From the NCBI RefSeq assembly GCF_040807025.1, contig NC_090964.1, forward strand, positions 9,634,214 through 9,698,213: 64,000 bases of DNA, read 5' to 3'. A program made the position numbers and the translations under genes. This document shows positions 35,301-47,900 of this stretch, piece after piece. The stretch's first letter is position 1; every line of letters begins with the position of its first letter. A model generated the notes under the pieces. It saw only the letters and a list, made by a program, of their open reading frames with translations. It was not told where the DNA came from and searched no databases. Source of the stretch: Struthio camelus (taxonomy: Eukaryota > Chordata > Aves > Struthioniformes > Struthionidae).

Positions 35301-38300
35301 GCGCCGGCAGTGCGGCAGCCCCGTCTGCTCCCGACAGCAGCTCCATCCCCGAGTTACGCTGCGTCACCTTGCCCTGTTGGCTGAGCTCAGGGGCCCTTTT
35401 AACCTACTGGGAAAGGTATAAACATGGCACTGGCAGGGTCGAGCCCTATCAGTCTGCAATGATGCCTCCTTGAACCAAAGCCCGGACCCGTCGCCTCCTG
35501 GCTCACCCAGCCCAGCTCAGCATAACCCGGCAGAGGAGAGGAGGGTCCTGGGGAGGCAAGGGCTTGATTTAGGACTGCAGTGCTTCTGGAACAGGGACAT
35601 CTGGGGTGAAATTCCCAAAGAAGAGGCAAATGCAAGCCCAACGGTGGAGCAGGTACCAGCTGAGCCCCCGCAAAAGGCAACGCTCATGCAGCCCGGCTCC
35701 TGCGTGAGTGGGGACTTGCTGTGCGGGGCTTTGCAGGGTCCAGCCTGCAGCTCTTTGGAAAAAAAATAACCCTGAGGAAAACTATTTTTATTAGCACAGC
35801 AAAGAGACTGAGCACTGAGCTCCTTCAGCGGAGTGGCACTCACACGACTGCTGGGCTGCTCAGGAAAGTGCTGGCCCCTGGGAAGCTGGAGCCGGGCAGA
35901 CATGACGTTGCAAGGTTGGGTGCGAGGGCTGAAGGTTAGCCAGCAGCCTCTACCAAGCAAAGACATTTTCTGCTCTGTCATCCTGAGTTTTCTGCTTTCC
36001 TTTGCCAGATTGTTCCAGAGGAAGGCCAGGGAAGCCTGGGCCGCGCTGCACACACGTTCTTCCAATGCCATCTAGTGTCTGCCGCACGGCAGCTCCTCTC
36101 TGCTCACCTCCAGCGCGGACAGGGATGCGTGTCCAGGCAGCCTGAGGGTGTTATTTTGAGGCACCAGATCTTATTTATTACAAGATGATCTCTGAGGGCC
36201 AACAGGCTGCTCTGGCCGATTATTAACAGCAGTACCAGTGCCACGAATAACTGGTAGGCGCACAGATTTGACTTGATTATTTTTTATAGCGTTTCCATTT
36301 TGCAATAAAAGCCCACCCCAGCAGGATGGATTGCAAGAAAGCAATGACATGTCCAGGGTGATAAAAATCTTTCAGCCTTCAGCCACTTGTCTCATAGCCC
36401 CAACATCACCTGAGGCTTAATCACTCAGAAAAGTGCTGTCATGTCCTATTGTCACTGTATTGGGAGCACGACCTCTTTCCCATTTAGCTGCCATTTCAAA
36501 ATAATATAACCTGCCAGGGGACAGGCATGACTCAGGAGCCTGGTAATAGGATATAAAGACTTTGACCTGCAGGTCGCCCATTTGAATGCTGCCAAGGTCA
36601 GCTGCAAGGGCAAAGATGTTGCTTGCGCGATGATTGTTTGGCCAAACCACCCAACGCAGCAATAGCCGGGCCCCTAGTTCCAAGCTGGGGCTTGGATCTC
36701 CGCTCCCCCTTCTTGAGAGGCCTCCTGGGATCCTGACCCCGTCCAGCATCATGGCCTGGTTTTTGGGTAGCTCTCAAGTTCCCTGTGTCAGCAGGTTGCC
36801 ACGTGCTTGCCAGAAGGGTTAAGCAGTTCATCTCCCCGCTTTAGGGAGACAAGGCAGTCTCCCTTGCCTGCGGTTTCCAGGATTAGATGACAGCCTGTGG
36901 TCCCTTCCAGCTTATGATTTTGCCCTCCACGTTTTTCTCTTGTCATCATTCCAGGGATTCATGGTCTGGATAGATGGAGAATGCTCTTATTTCTGCCAAA
37001 ACCAATGGCCTCGTGGGACAAAATGCCACAGCAGCATCTCCATTGCCCTCCATGTCCCCTCACTTGCTCCCCAGTGCAGGCGGTTTCCTGGGATGGGCCT
37101 GCCCTGGTGTCCTCCTCTCCATTTCCCCATGCTCTCTCCACTCTCTGAGCCTCTCTTCTGTACTCCGCCATCAACTGCAATGATTTAGGTCCATGCTAAC
37201 CCTGTCTGCACCCTCGGCCACCACTGACCATGCACATTTATCTCCTCAGTAGCAAACCATCTCATCGAGTCAGTTTGATTCTCTGATTAATTAAGCTTTC
37301 ACTAGAAATTAGGTTACTCCCTGCAGCCACAATTATAAATATTAGCAGATTAATGGGTCCTGGCTATGTTAGATGGCCGCTACCAGGCTGCGCCATAGAG
37401 AGTTTGCCTGCTCTAATCCAGAGAGTCCTTGAGTACTGGCTTGCAATAAAAGAGCTGCTAAACAGCCCCAGAATAGCAGCAGGCCACGTCCTGCCTACGT
37501 GAAGGGAACCTGCGCGGTGGGAAGCATCAGTGTCGGCAGCTCTTAGGGCAGCTTGGAGCAAACACCGAAATGAGGGAAAGTTAGTTCCTCCCAACATACC
37601 TGTGCAAGGGGTGTCCATGCTCTCGTCAGAGCTGGCATGGGTGCCTTTGCTGCCTGGGTGACCTGGGGGCACGGCTATGTCACTGCTCTGGGTGGCAGCT
37701 CCCCATCCCCCCGGCCTGTGTAGGACTGCCTCCCGCTATACAGTCATGCAATACCTGCAGGTCCAACCACAGCAGAAGCACGGTAGAGACCAGGCTTCGG
37801 CAAACTGTTTTTTGACTGAACCTGGATCCCAGCACCTTGGCCAGGCTGCTGAGCAGCACAGCTCTCCCCAGCACGACACAGAGTCCCTTCCTCATTAGCA
37901 CGCTCCCCTCACCCCGCCGGTGCTTCAGCAGGGTGATTTAATTGCTGTCAGCCTCATTAGCGGTGCCACCTTCTCACCATCTTTGCTTTAATTGTACCCT
38001 TCCTCCTTCTCCAGCCCCAGGAGCACTGCCTAAAGTGCTTTGGGTGAGAAATCCCAAGGCCCTGGGCTGTGCCTTGAGAGGCCGTCAGCCCTATCGCCCC
38101 TCACCCATCCTGATTTCCTTCTCCAGGGCTCACGGCTCAGCCCCAGGCCACTGGGGCAGCACTGGCTCTTCCCACCCATGCCTGGGGACAGGAGGTCCAT
38201 AGCACTTGCCTCTGGGCCATCAGCATCTCCGTCAGGGCCTTCTGCTGCTGTGAGCAGCTCTCCCTGGTTGAACCTCCAGTGCTGGCATCTTCCTGCAGAC

Positions 38301-39330
38301 CACAGTGTCCCTCGGGAAGCTCCCAGGCTTTTCACTAGCCTTCCCAGGGGGTGACCATCTGTGTGAGCCCCCAGGGCGGCTGAGTGCTCCTGCAGCCCCA
38401 GAGAGGCACAACGGGCCGGCGCGTGCCCAGGCTGTGGCCAGATGATGGAGAATTGCTGGAACAGACTCACCGAGCTGCAGAAGTAGTGGTCGTGGCCCTT
38501 GGCTGGGATGCGACAGCAGCAGTACAGCTACGGGCACTCACACGACTTCCACAGCAGTTTAGCCAACATGCAACCTGCTCAGTGTGTTTAGTTTTCACTA
38601 ATCTGTTTGGTTTTTCAATTGTTGGCAAACAAGGTGCCTTCTTCTTTGAATAACAAGTGCATTGGTTAAAGGAAGCAGCGAGTGGCTGGGCTGTGCAAAC
38701 AGCGCTGAGCCTGCCCGAGTTTCCAGGCTGGTCCTGGGCGCGTAACTGGTTTTGCTGCTTGTGCTCGCATCACGCGGGGTCGAGCCTGAGGTCTGCTGTG
38801 GGGACCCAGGCGTCCTGGAGAGGAAGCAAGCCCTGCTCTCCCTCGCAGATTCCCGCCTGCCTTTCCCCCACGGCTTTGACTGACGGCTGTCAGGGCCCAC
38901 AGAGATCATTAAGAACACCTAGTCTGACATATCGTTTACCACCAGGCTATAATTTCACCCAGAACCTATTTTGCTATATTTATCCAGCATTAATAATGGG
39001 ATTTTGCCCTACTCAACAGCATCTGCATGTAACACCGGTGACCGTAGAAGCAATTCTGGCTGAGTTAGTGTGTAAAAGCCTTTGCAATGATCTTGTGCTA
39101 CAGACCTCAAGGAGGGTATAAATATAAGGCCACTTTAGTAAGATGAAAATAGCCCTTTCCCCCTGATTTTCTGCTTGCTCCTTTCCCGCAGCAGGAGCCC
39201 CCCCCGTTGGGTCAGGGCCTGCCTGTCCGGGGGCTGACAGGTTTCCTAACCGCCCCCAATTGCTTCCCTCCGTGGCTGCCTCTTCCCTGCAAAATCAGCC
39301 AAATTATGCGTAAGATTGCAGCAGCTTCAG
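29377..39330. other. Intergenic sequence, no supported gene
   Basis: No recognised protein family, RNA gene or transposon. Scattered splice-like signals occur, including a consensus + strand donor at 33792 (CCAAG then GTGAGC) and a good minus-strand acceptor at 33982-33989, but no coherent model follows. A degenerate GATA/GATG tetranucleotide tract lies at about 34058-34085. AT-rich unique blocks are at about 36150-36320, 37260-37370 and 38900-39070. An open frame on the minus strand at 29611-29376 ends near a fair donor (CGAAT then GTGAGAG) and may belong to the gene model further left. Confidence 0.5.
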
Positions 39331-39339
39331 CGGGGACCG

Positions 39340-40560
39340 ACTCGGGCACATAGCCCGCGGTTCCTGCCCCGGAGAGACGCGGCCTGAGGAGCGGGACCGA
39401 GCCCGTCCCCGCTCTCGCGCGGCCCCACTCTCCATCCCGGCAGCAAAGGGGGCTCCCGCAGCTCTGACCGTGCCCCATGCCTGCCCTGGGGGGGGGCTCA
39501 GCTTCAAAAGGTCGTGGAAGAGCTGCGTTAGCCTGAGCGCCGAGGGGACCGTGACGCTGCACACCAGCCACTGCTGCTGCTGTTTAATTAACAGCACGGG
39601 AAGCACCGCTGAGCCACCAAGGTCGTTTACTCAGCTTGGTTTCGAGGGTGCATGTTACACCTCCTGGCAGAAACACATCTGGATCAGTGGTAAAGCATCC
39701 ACCTCGACCCAGCGCTGGTTCCTGTTTATCCTGGGTGGCTAAAATAGCAGGAGCCGCTGGCAGAGGGGCAGGAGAGGCTCTGAGATGCCGCCTGGCGATG
39801 CCCTTGGCTTCGTGGCGAAGTGGGCAGGCTCCAGCTGTGCCAAGTGTGCGCAGAGACCGTCACAAGCTTTGCTGCATTTCAAAACTGCGAAATCTGTCAA
39901 GGAAGGGGAACAAAAAAGTCCTGAGTATTGTTATTATTTTACAAAATGAAAAACTTTTGTGCAATTCCAAGACCTTCCAGAAAAAAAGCAGCGTGCAGGC
40001 GGTCCCAGGCAGCGCTTGGTGTTTCTGTGGCGCCTTGCACGCGAGGACGTCCCGCAGCGGGGCCGGGGCGCTGGCTCCAGCCGCCCCGATCGCCGCTCTG
40101 CCCCAGCCCCGCGGCGGGTCCTCGCACCCCTGCGCGCCGGCTGTCGAGCAGAGCCGGCAGCGTCTCCCGCGGGCACCGGCAGAGACGCTGGGCGCTGCCG
40201 AGAGCCGAGTGCCGTCCCCAGAGACACCTCAGGCCCAGTATCCCGAGGTGCTTGCGGTTCCCCTTGGCGGGTGTAATTTTACCTGCTCTTACATCCTGGC
40301 TGCAGCAGCAGCCAAACCAATTTGTCTCTTGGCAGCTTCCTCTGCCTCTTGCCAAACTGCCACATGCTGCTTCCTTGAGCCATCAGCAGCGGCGACCAGG
40401 GCGGCTCCGGAGACCCCCCAGCTGCGGGCGCCTCTGCCTGGCTTGCCGGGCATCGCTGCAGTGGAGGAAACTCTGCGCCTCAGTGGGTGCAGCAGGAAAA
40501 TGGGCGTAAGCCTGTTTACCTGCCGGCTCACGGAGTTTGCTGTGCTGTTTGCTTCATGTC
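39340..40560. promoter_or_regulatory. CpG-rich region upstream of the connexin cluster
   Basis: GC-rich, CpG-dense sequence with overlapping long open frames in several phases and no domain. It could be a distal promoter or enhancer for the connexin block. No transcript can be assigned. Confidence 0.4.
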
Positions 40561-40595
40561 CGCAGCTCAGCTGGTGACTCCTGGATGAATGACGC

Positions 40596-40603
40596 TATAT
40601 AAA
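40596..40603 (+). promoter_or_regulatory. Isolated TATA-like box
   Basis: TATATAAA lies in a short AT-rich gap (about 40585-40690) between two CpG-rich stretches, about 3.2 kb upstream of the GJB5 coding exon. The placement is suggestive of a promoter but no start site can be shown. Confidence 0.25.
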
Positions 40604-41429
40604 TGCGAAGTGTTATTAATATTTCATGTTGTAGAGAAAATGTACTAATAGGGCTTGTTACCAGAAGACGAAGTGCTGCCATTAATACGCCTTCCCCAGC
40701 TCCTGATGGCAGCGGGGAGCGGGGTGGTGGTGGCGACCGGCGGAGACCCCCCGGCGCGCACGGAGCTGCCCGGCCCCGTTTGCACCCGTCGCACCCGCAG
40801 AGCTGCAACGCAGACCGGGGCCGGCCGGGCGCGCGGCGGCGGAGACGGTCGCACGTAGAGGCCGGAGAGCCGAACCTCGCCCCGGCTCCGCGCTCGCAGC
40901 ATCAACGAGGCATAAACTCCGCGGGAGCCGGACGACCGCAGGCTCCGCCGGTGCAGGGGGGCCTCCGCCGGCAGAGGAGCCAGCCTTTGCCCCCTTCTTT
41001 TCCTCTCTCCCTCTGGCTGCAGGACTCGAACCAGGTGTTCGAGGGGCAGCCCAGGGCTGATCTCCGCTCACGCTGGGTTAAGCCTGAGGCTGGCCGGATC
41101 CCAGCAGCTACGCTGCGCACATCACATCGGTCTCACCCATCTGGGAGACGGTGCAACCCCCCCCCCGCCATCCACTCACCGTGTCTCTGGGAGGAGATCA
41201 GCCCCCCGTGTGGCTGTGATTGCCCTAAAGAGGGGACTTTACGCCAGAAAGCAGCAAGAGGTGACAGTGTCCAGGTACCCGCCAGCCTGGGGGCACCCAG
41301 GGGGAAATGTCCCCACCCAGCGCTGGGCGCCTCGGGAAAGGGGTGCAGGGTCCCTTCCCGGCGCCTGGAGGGACAGAGCCCCTGGAAACCCCCTTCTCGT
41401 CACAGCCGCTGAACAAGCGTGTGAAAAAA

Positions 41430-41570
41430 AATGGCCTTATTTGATTTAAAATTGCAGAACGCTTCCCTGAAGCCATCAGCAAACAATGGTAATTTACTTT
41501 ACAGCTGTTTAGATTTGTTTCTCTACATTTTTAAAAACCCCAGTGGAATTGCAAATGAAACTCGTGTTTG
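41430..41570. promoter_or_regulatory. AT-rich block within CpG-rich sequence, candidate element
   Basis: A sharply bounded AT-rich unique segment with a Phe/Leu-like reading that soon loses frame. It contains GCAAACAATGG, a SOX/FOX-like motif, at about 41478. It lies 2.2 kb upstream of GJB5 coding sequence. Possible proximal enhancer; conservation was not tested. Confidence 0.3.
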
Positions 41571-41599
41571 CTCCTCAGGCGGTCTGAATCCCACCTGGT

Positions 41600-43247
41600 C
41601 TCTCCCGCCCCAGGCGGCATCGCCTGCTCGTCGGGACAGCTGCCCAAACCGGTGCCCAGCACCCCGGTCCCTGCGCGCACGCCGCTCCGCTGCCCCGCAG
41701 CCGGCTGCGCTCTGCGGGGGCCGGGCCCCAAAATCGCAGCTCTGAGATGGCACGTTGGTCCCCGGAGGGCTGCCAGGCCCTGGCCTGGCGCGAGAAGGGA
41801 CGGGAGAGGCCTGATGCCAGCGGGTGGCCGCAGGCGAGGGCAGCAGGGGGAAGGAGGTTGACCGATTCCCAGTGAAATGAGCAGCTGCCGCCCACGCAGC
41901 GTGCAGGTGGGGAGGGAAAAAAGTTCTCCTTAAGTTGCTGCCACGGTGCAAAGCTTGATTAGAGAGGGAGATGTTCAGCCAACCTGCTCCGGCAGCCCTC
42001 GGCGGGCAGCTCCCAGGGCTCCGGCGGGGCCGAGCGGGGTGAACCCGGGCTCCGGCGGGGAGCTGGAGCGGCCGCGCGGAGGGGCAGCGCTACCCCGGCT
42101 GCCTCGGCCTCGGGGCATCCCGGAGCCCCCCCGGCAGCCGGCGACCGCCAGCCCGGTCCCCGCGGTGGGGCAGCGCCCGGCGGCTCCCGGGGCCGGGGCT
42201 GGCGTCGGCTCCATCGCGCCGCGGCTCGACGGGGGCGGGAAAGCAGGAGCGTGCGAGGCCGGCGGGGCCGGGCACCCCCAGCAGCCCGGCCGGGAAGGGC
42301 TGCCGGTGGCCAGGGTGCAGGAGCGCAGCCTGCCGTGGCTGGCGGCCGCGGCGGCGCACGGATGGGGAGGGTTTGGCCGCGGGGCAGCCCGTCGCCTGGG
42401 GAAAGCCGGCAGCCAGCAGGGCACGTGGGGCTCTGCCCTAAACCTGCTCCCTCCCTGGGAAGGGCTCCCGCTGGGAATCTCCTCCTCGCTGCGAGAGCCC
42501 GGGGATGAATCACGCGGCGCCGGGCGCCTCCCGCGCAGGGCGATGCTCTGGCCGCGGCAGGCAGACGCCGCCGGCGGCAGCCCCGGCCCCGCGGACGGAC
42601 GGACGGACGAGCGCGCCGCAGGTGAGGACGGCCCCGGGCGCTCGCGGGGCACCGGCACCCCCTGCCCTGCGGGCGGGACGGGGGCTGGAAGCGCGCCGTG
42701 TGCGCGCAGCCCCGGGGAGGTGCTGGCCGGGGGGCCGGGGCGGGCGGGCGAGGGAAGCAGCCTCGTCGGTAGGGCGGGCGGCAGCTCGGCTCAGGCCAGG
42801 CGCACGCAGGGAGCCCCGGGGCGCCCTGGGCCGCTGCAGGAGGGGCGCGAGGGAAGGGTAAATCCGCGACCCTGGTCCGGCGCCTGCGCCTCCCTGGCTG
42901 ACTCCGCGGATGGCCGCAGGGCGAAGGAGCCGCGGGCCGGCCGCGGAGGCACGCGCGCCCCCGGCGGGACGGGCGCCCCCAGCCCCCCGAGAGCCCCGCC
43001 GAGGGGTGGGTGCTATTTCACTGAGAGCGGAGCTGAGCCGGGGGGGGGGGGACACGACTCGGCCAAGGGGAAGCAGCCTCCCGCCGCGCCGGGTTTGCGC
43101 CGGGGCAGAGGCGGATTCCAGCGGTGGGAGAGGAGGCGGCAGCCGCGCCGCGGACCGGTCGGGTGATTCATGCCTTGCCCTGCTCCGATTCGTTGCCTGC
43201 CCGGGCCATGCCTGGCAACCTTGGGACAATTAATAACAAATACCTGG
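41600..43247 (+). promoter_or_regulatory. GJB5: GJB5 CpG-island promoter region with candidate 5' exon
   Basis: Dense CpG sequence directly upstream of GJB5. Two donor sites could end a non-coding first exon: CAG then GTGAGG (exon end 42621) and CTGG then GTAAGG (exon end 43247). The second leaves an intron of 510 bases to the acceptor at 43757. TGAATCA-type sequences, AP-1-like, lie at 42506-42512 and 43165-43171. Connexin genes usually have one untranslated first exon, so this layout is expected. The 406-codon open frame across the region (41946-43166) is composition-driven and is not called. Confidence 0.5.
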
Positions 43248-43781
43248 GTAAGGAGCCAGGAGATGGGGAGGGAGGCAGGCGGCTCCGGGCGGCCCCGGGG
43301 CTGAGCGGGGCACGGATGGCGGCTCCCCAGGGCACCTGGCCAGAGCGGGGTGCGGGAGGGCTCGAGGGTCGGCGGCGCCTCCTCCGCTGCAGGCTTCGGC
43401 TCAGGAATGACCGGCACGCGTCTGTTTGGATCGCCTGAAAGGCTGTCAAACGGCATTCGCGTCCCTTCGTGCCGGATGGTGGGGCCTGGCTGAAGGATGC
43501 TTGTCTCGCTGCAGAGCCAGCAGCTTTTGCAGGTCACCTCGGCCCCCGCGGACGGGGGACACGGCACGCTGCCGCGACCCTCTCGCCAGCCCAGGCCTGC
43601 GCTGGGGACCGATTTTGGTGCATGCCCTGGTGAGTAAGTGAAGGCCAGGGACGGTCACCGTCTTGGCGCTGGGGACATGCTGGGGCTCCTGGCCTCTGTC
43701 GGGGAGCCCTCGCTGTCTTTAGGGTCGTTTCTGTCACTGTTTTCTCTCTCTTGCCAGACTAGCTAACAGGATCGGGGGACC

Positions 43782-44594
43782 ATGAATTGGGGGGTGTTCG
43801 AAGGGCTGCTCAGCGGGGTCAACAAGTACTCCACGGCCTTCGGCCGCATCTGGCTCTCCCTGGTCTTCATCTTCCGCCTGCTGGTCTACGTGGTGGCGGC
43901 CGAGCGGGTCTGGAGCGATGACCACAAGGACTTCGACTGCAACACGCGGCAGCCGGGCTGCAGGAACGTCTGCTTCGACCACTTCTTCCCCGTCTCCCAC
44001 ATCCGGCTGTGGGCCCTGCAGCTCATCCTGGTGACCTGTCCCTCCCTTCTGGTCATCATGCACGTGGCCTACCGGGAGGCCAAGGCACAGAGACGCCGCG
44101 CCGTGGAGGGGGACAACTGCCGCCGCGTCTACCTCGACCCCGGCAAGAAGCGGGGAGGCCTGTGGTGGACCTACCTGCTCAGCCTTGTCTTCAAGGCCGC
44201 CGTGGACGTGATTTTCCTCTACATCTTCTACCGCTTCTACAGGAACTACACCCTGCCCCACGTGGTGAAGTGCGAGCTCATGCCATGCCCCAATATCGTG
44301 GACTGCTTCATCTCCCGGCCCACCGAGAAGAACATCTTCACCCTCTTCATGGTGGTCACCGCCTGCATCTGCATCATGCTGAGCCTCATCGAGGCCACCT
44401 ACCTGATAGGCAAGCGGTGCCGCGAGTGCCTCGGCGCCCAGCGTGAGCAGAGCCGCGAGCACCGCCGGGACTGCGCTCTTTCCCCCGCCGAGTCGCCTGA
44501 AACTGGGGGGCAGGTTTTCCAGGGGGTGGATTACAAGCCCCCCACGGCCTCCATCCCTGCCAGCACACCGCAGGACGAAGAGGCTCTTCCCTAG
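43782..44594 (+). CDS. GJB5: Connexin, gap junction beta-5 type (connexin 31.1 orthologue)
   Basis: This encodes a four-pass membrane protein of 270 residues that assembles into hexameric connexons and docks with neighbouring cells to form gap junctions. The N-terminus [18 protein letters not shown] is the beta-group pore helix. Membrane spans lie at about 21-41, 76-96, 127-150 and 187-210. The docking loops carry the invariant cysteines C53, C60, C64 and C164, C169, C175. GJB5 rather than GJB4 is supported by [51 protein letters not shown] and KRCRECL. Length is close to mammalian GJB5. The start is the first ATG after a strong acceptor (TTTCTCTCTCTTGCCAG, exon begins 43758). The tail after 215 is divergent and rich in Arg, Ser and Pro. 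Mammalian orthologues are expressed mainly in skin and trophoblast. It may stand for the ancestor of both GJB4 and GJB5, since no GJB4 is present. Confidence 0.93.
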   Translation: MNWGVFEGLLSGVNKYSTAFGRIWLSLVFIFRLLVYVVAAERVWSDDHKDFDCNTRQPGCRNVCFDHFFPVSHIRLWALQLILVTCPSLLVIMHVAYREAKAQRRRAVEGDNCRRVYLDPGKKRGGLWWTYLLSLVFKAAVDVIFLYIFYRFYRNYTLPHVVKCELMPCPNIVDCFISRPTEKNIFTLFMVVTACICIMLSLIEATYLIGKRCRECLGAQREQSREHRRDCALSPAESPETGGQVFQGVDYKPPTASIPASTPQDEEALP

Positions 44595-44945
44595 AGGCTG
44601 GGGGAGACGCAGGAGCCCTCTCGGGAGGGAGCTGCCCCTTCTGTCGGGCCACGGGGGGGACCCCAGAGCGGCCGGCCTCGGCGGGGCGGGGGGCTTGCAC
44701 GTCGGCTTTGGATTCAGCATCTCTTGGGGAACACGCAGGACGTCGTGCCAGTGAAGCTGGGTGAAGGTAGGTGCTGCAAGATGTGTGTGCACTGGCTGAA
44801 GGCCACCGTGCTCTGCGCAGCCGAGGGACAAGCAGCTCCGCCGGGGCTGGAAATCAGCACCAGCACCCTCGAGCCGCGGGACTCCCAGCCCGTCCCAGCT
44901 GTGGGTATGCCTGGTTCGTCTGTTTTTGAGTATATCCTCGCAGCA

Positions 44946-44951
44946 AATAAA
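44946..44951 (+). terminator. GJB5: GJB5 polyadenylation signal
   Basis: AATAAA about 350 bases after the GJB5 stop codon. It is the first such signal downstream, giving a short 3' UTR ending near 44970. Confidence 0.7.
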
Positions 44952-44971
44952 AGTTCATGTCTCTAAGAAAT

Positions 44972-47900
44972 AATGGCCAGCTTGGTTCTGCTCTTCAGGC
45001 ATAAAGCTGACACCGAGGATCACTCGCCAAGAGGGGAACAAGGCGCGCATCCCTCCTGGGGACGCATCGCTCCTGCGGCCAGCTCCGGGGCTGCAACTGC
45101 GATGAGTCGCCTGCCAAAGGCTCAGGGTCTGCCGTGGAAAAACCACTGCAAATCAGACAGCCCCTCGCGGCTGCCCTTCCCGCGGCAGGAGCCGGCCGGG
45201 AGCGCTCGCCTCGTGGGTGGCAGCGGGGAGCTCCGGCACCGGGAATTGCTCCGGTCCCAGGGCCGCGTTGTGCCCGTGCCATGCCCATGATCCGGGGGCC
45301 CAGCCGCACGGCGCCGGCTCCCCGAGCGGTTTGGGGATGCGCACAGCATGGCCTGGGGTCGCGCTGCCCAGGGAAGCCCTTCTCCTTGCACCGGCTGAAT
45401 CAGTGGCAAAAGTGCCGCAGCGTTTGCCCAGCGCTGGCTGCGGGCCATAGCGCCAGGCGAGAGCGGCAGTTTAATCATTTCCCTGTAGCTGTGGGCTTAA
45501 AAAAAAGAATTCTTGATTTGCAATGGGCTGCTGAGCTTCTTGGCATGGGCAGGCACACCCAGCAGGCGTGAACCTCACCGGCACGTCCGCCAGCCGGAGC
45601 AGCCCTGGCACCCGCTCAGCCTGGGAAGCTCGAAGGGGTCCCCGGGCACCTCTGCCCGAGAGGGGACCGCGGGGCAGCAGGCGGCAGCGATGGGGGCTGG
45701 GAGGGGACAGGTTTGATTTCAAGGGTGCTCCACGCCCAATTCAAACCTTCCGCAATTTTTTGCAAAGGATTGCAAAGGAATTTGGTTTGCAAACTTTGCA
45801 AGCCAGCAAGAGCATGATTCCACGGCAGCAGCGTGCGAGCTTGGTGCAGGCGCTGCCGAAGTGAGGTGTCCGGCGCGAGGCGGGTCGACAGAGCCCGCTG
45901 CGCGCATCAGCCTGCCGCTGCAAAGCCGGGGGAAAACACCCGAGCAAAACAGCCAAGTAAAGGAGAGGAAAAACACCCCAACCATTGATTAAACAATAAC
46001 ATTAAATGGCAGTATATGATCTCGTTTATTGCTGTAATAGGTCGTGTTTTTCCGTGACTAAGGCTGCACTGCAATTTCTAAGGCCATCAGCGGTAACCGA
46101 ACATTAGCTGGGATGAATAATTAACAACAATTTCATGGCAAATGCACTCGCAAGTAACATTAACACTGAATATGCAGCTTGATCTGTTACTGGTTTCACT
46201 TTATTTAGAGGGTGTGATTATTATTTCTCTGTAAGCACAGAAAGCCCCGTTGCCTCTGCTGCTAAGAAAACAGCAAGAGGGGAAAATGCTGCCGTCGCGG
46301 CCGAGGGGCTTCCCGAGCACCGGTCGCTGCAGCTCCTGCCCCTTTGCAGCACGTCAGCATCAACGAACAAGATCCTGCGTGAGACGCTGGTCCAAACCAC
46401 CCCCCAGAGGAGTGGAGGAGCCTTGGTCTGTTGTGGGGGAAAGGGAAGAGAAAGCTTTTTTTTTGGAAATTGCTGCCCAAGTGCTCCCCGAAAGCTCATG
46501 GGGGACAGCAGGCTGCCGCTGTCGGAGGGGACAGGACCTCAGGGGACGGACACCTTTGGGGTCATGGATGCAGATGATGAAGTACATTTCTTAGGTTTTC
46601 TTGCACATCTTTTCAGTGAGGCTGTTGTTATCTCTGGCTTCCTTCTGTCCTCGCCTTGGCTGCAGCTGCTGGATTATCCACCTGGAAATTTTCTCTGCTG
46701 AAGCCTTTAATGCCAGAGGATTCAGGTTGCTCTTTGTCTGCGAGCCATCACCTCTGATTTAAAGAGTCAGGGCTGGGCTGTTTGTTTTTCAGCAAGGTTC
46801 GCTGTTGTTGATCAAGGCTAGCCTGTGTTAGCAAAACCCAGAGGTGTCGCCCAGCTGAAAGCAGTAATCCCAAACGCCCTCCTGCCGCCCCTGCTTCTTC
46901 ACATCAAAGAGGTGGCAGCGGGACCCACTGCGCTGCAAGACCTGACTATCCGGTTGCGTTTCTTCAATCTCGCTTGCAGCAAGTGTTGCACAGACTCCGC
47001 ACAGCTCAGGGTATCTTGCACCATCCAGGCTTGGCATCAGCGACAGGTCAGTGGGACATCTGTGGGGTCATTTCTCTTTTTCTTTCTGGTGCATTTCTGT
47101 ACTTTGCACAAAAGGGAACTGAAATTACCCCAGTTGGTGCTGCAGGAATTGTCCGGGGGCTGGAGACCGGACAGTCTCGCTGGACTGGTGTCAGTGGTAA
47201 AGCAAATGAGAACCGGGGAATGCTACAGTAAGAGGTGAATATTTTCCAGCCTTTGCATCATCACACAGGGGTTTGCATTTCCTCATTAGAGGTGCTGAGA
47301 AGGCCTCTCCTCCAGAGAGGAAAATCTTGAATTTGAGGGAGAGGGGGTTTTAAAATCAATACATCTAGCCCAACAAGATCTGCCCCTTGCTGGACACGGA
47401 GAGGCTCACGAGCACCGCAGCGCCGGTCCGAAACAGCCTGCTGCTTCCGTGCTGGGTCTTGTTTCTTCACTGCCTGAAAATTGCCTGTGTGCTGGGAACT
47501 GAAGAGAAACTGCCTGATTTATTCCCAACGTGCTTGAGCGCGTCAGCGCCCCGGCTGCCTGCTCCCATGCTCCCGGTGACTCCGGCGCGTGTGGGCGACG
47601 TTTCCTCCCCGGGGACGCGGCCGGGAGCGCGGCGGCGAGCGGAGCCGGCGCGAGCCGGCGGGGAGGGAGCGGGGGATCAAAGGCAGCGGATTTGGAGCCG
47701 GCCGACGGCTGAGCACCTCCGTCTGCCAGTGCCCAGCGTAGGACCCTTTTCCAGAGCCTTTGCGATGTTTCTGGCAGTGTGTGGAGGCCGTGTGCTGCCC
47801 TGCTCAGTCGTTTCCATTACGAAGGACTTCAAGTCGGTGCCTCCTGCAACTGTCTGGGGGGTTTTAGCGTTTGCATGTGGCGCTGAGGACTTTCGCCCCG

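Noticed and set aside
41946-43166. 406-codon + strand open frame upstream of GJB5
   Set aside because: It is almost wholly Gly, Pro, Arg and Ala, lies in a CpG island, is matched by long frames on the other strand and has no domain. It is expected from low stop-codon frequency in GC-rich DNA.
43734-44831. 365-codon minus-strand frame opposite GJB5, and similar frames opposite GJB3 and GJA4
   Set aside because: Mirror readings of the connexin coding strands, whose codon bias removes stops from the antisense frame.
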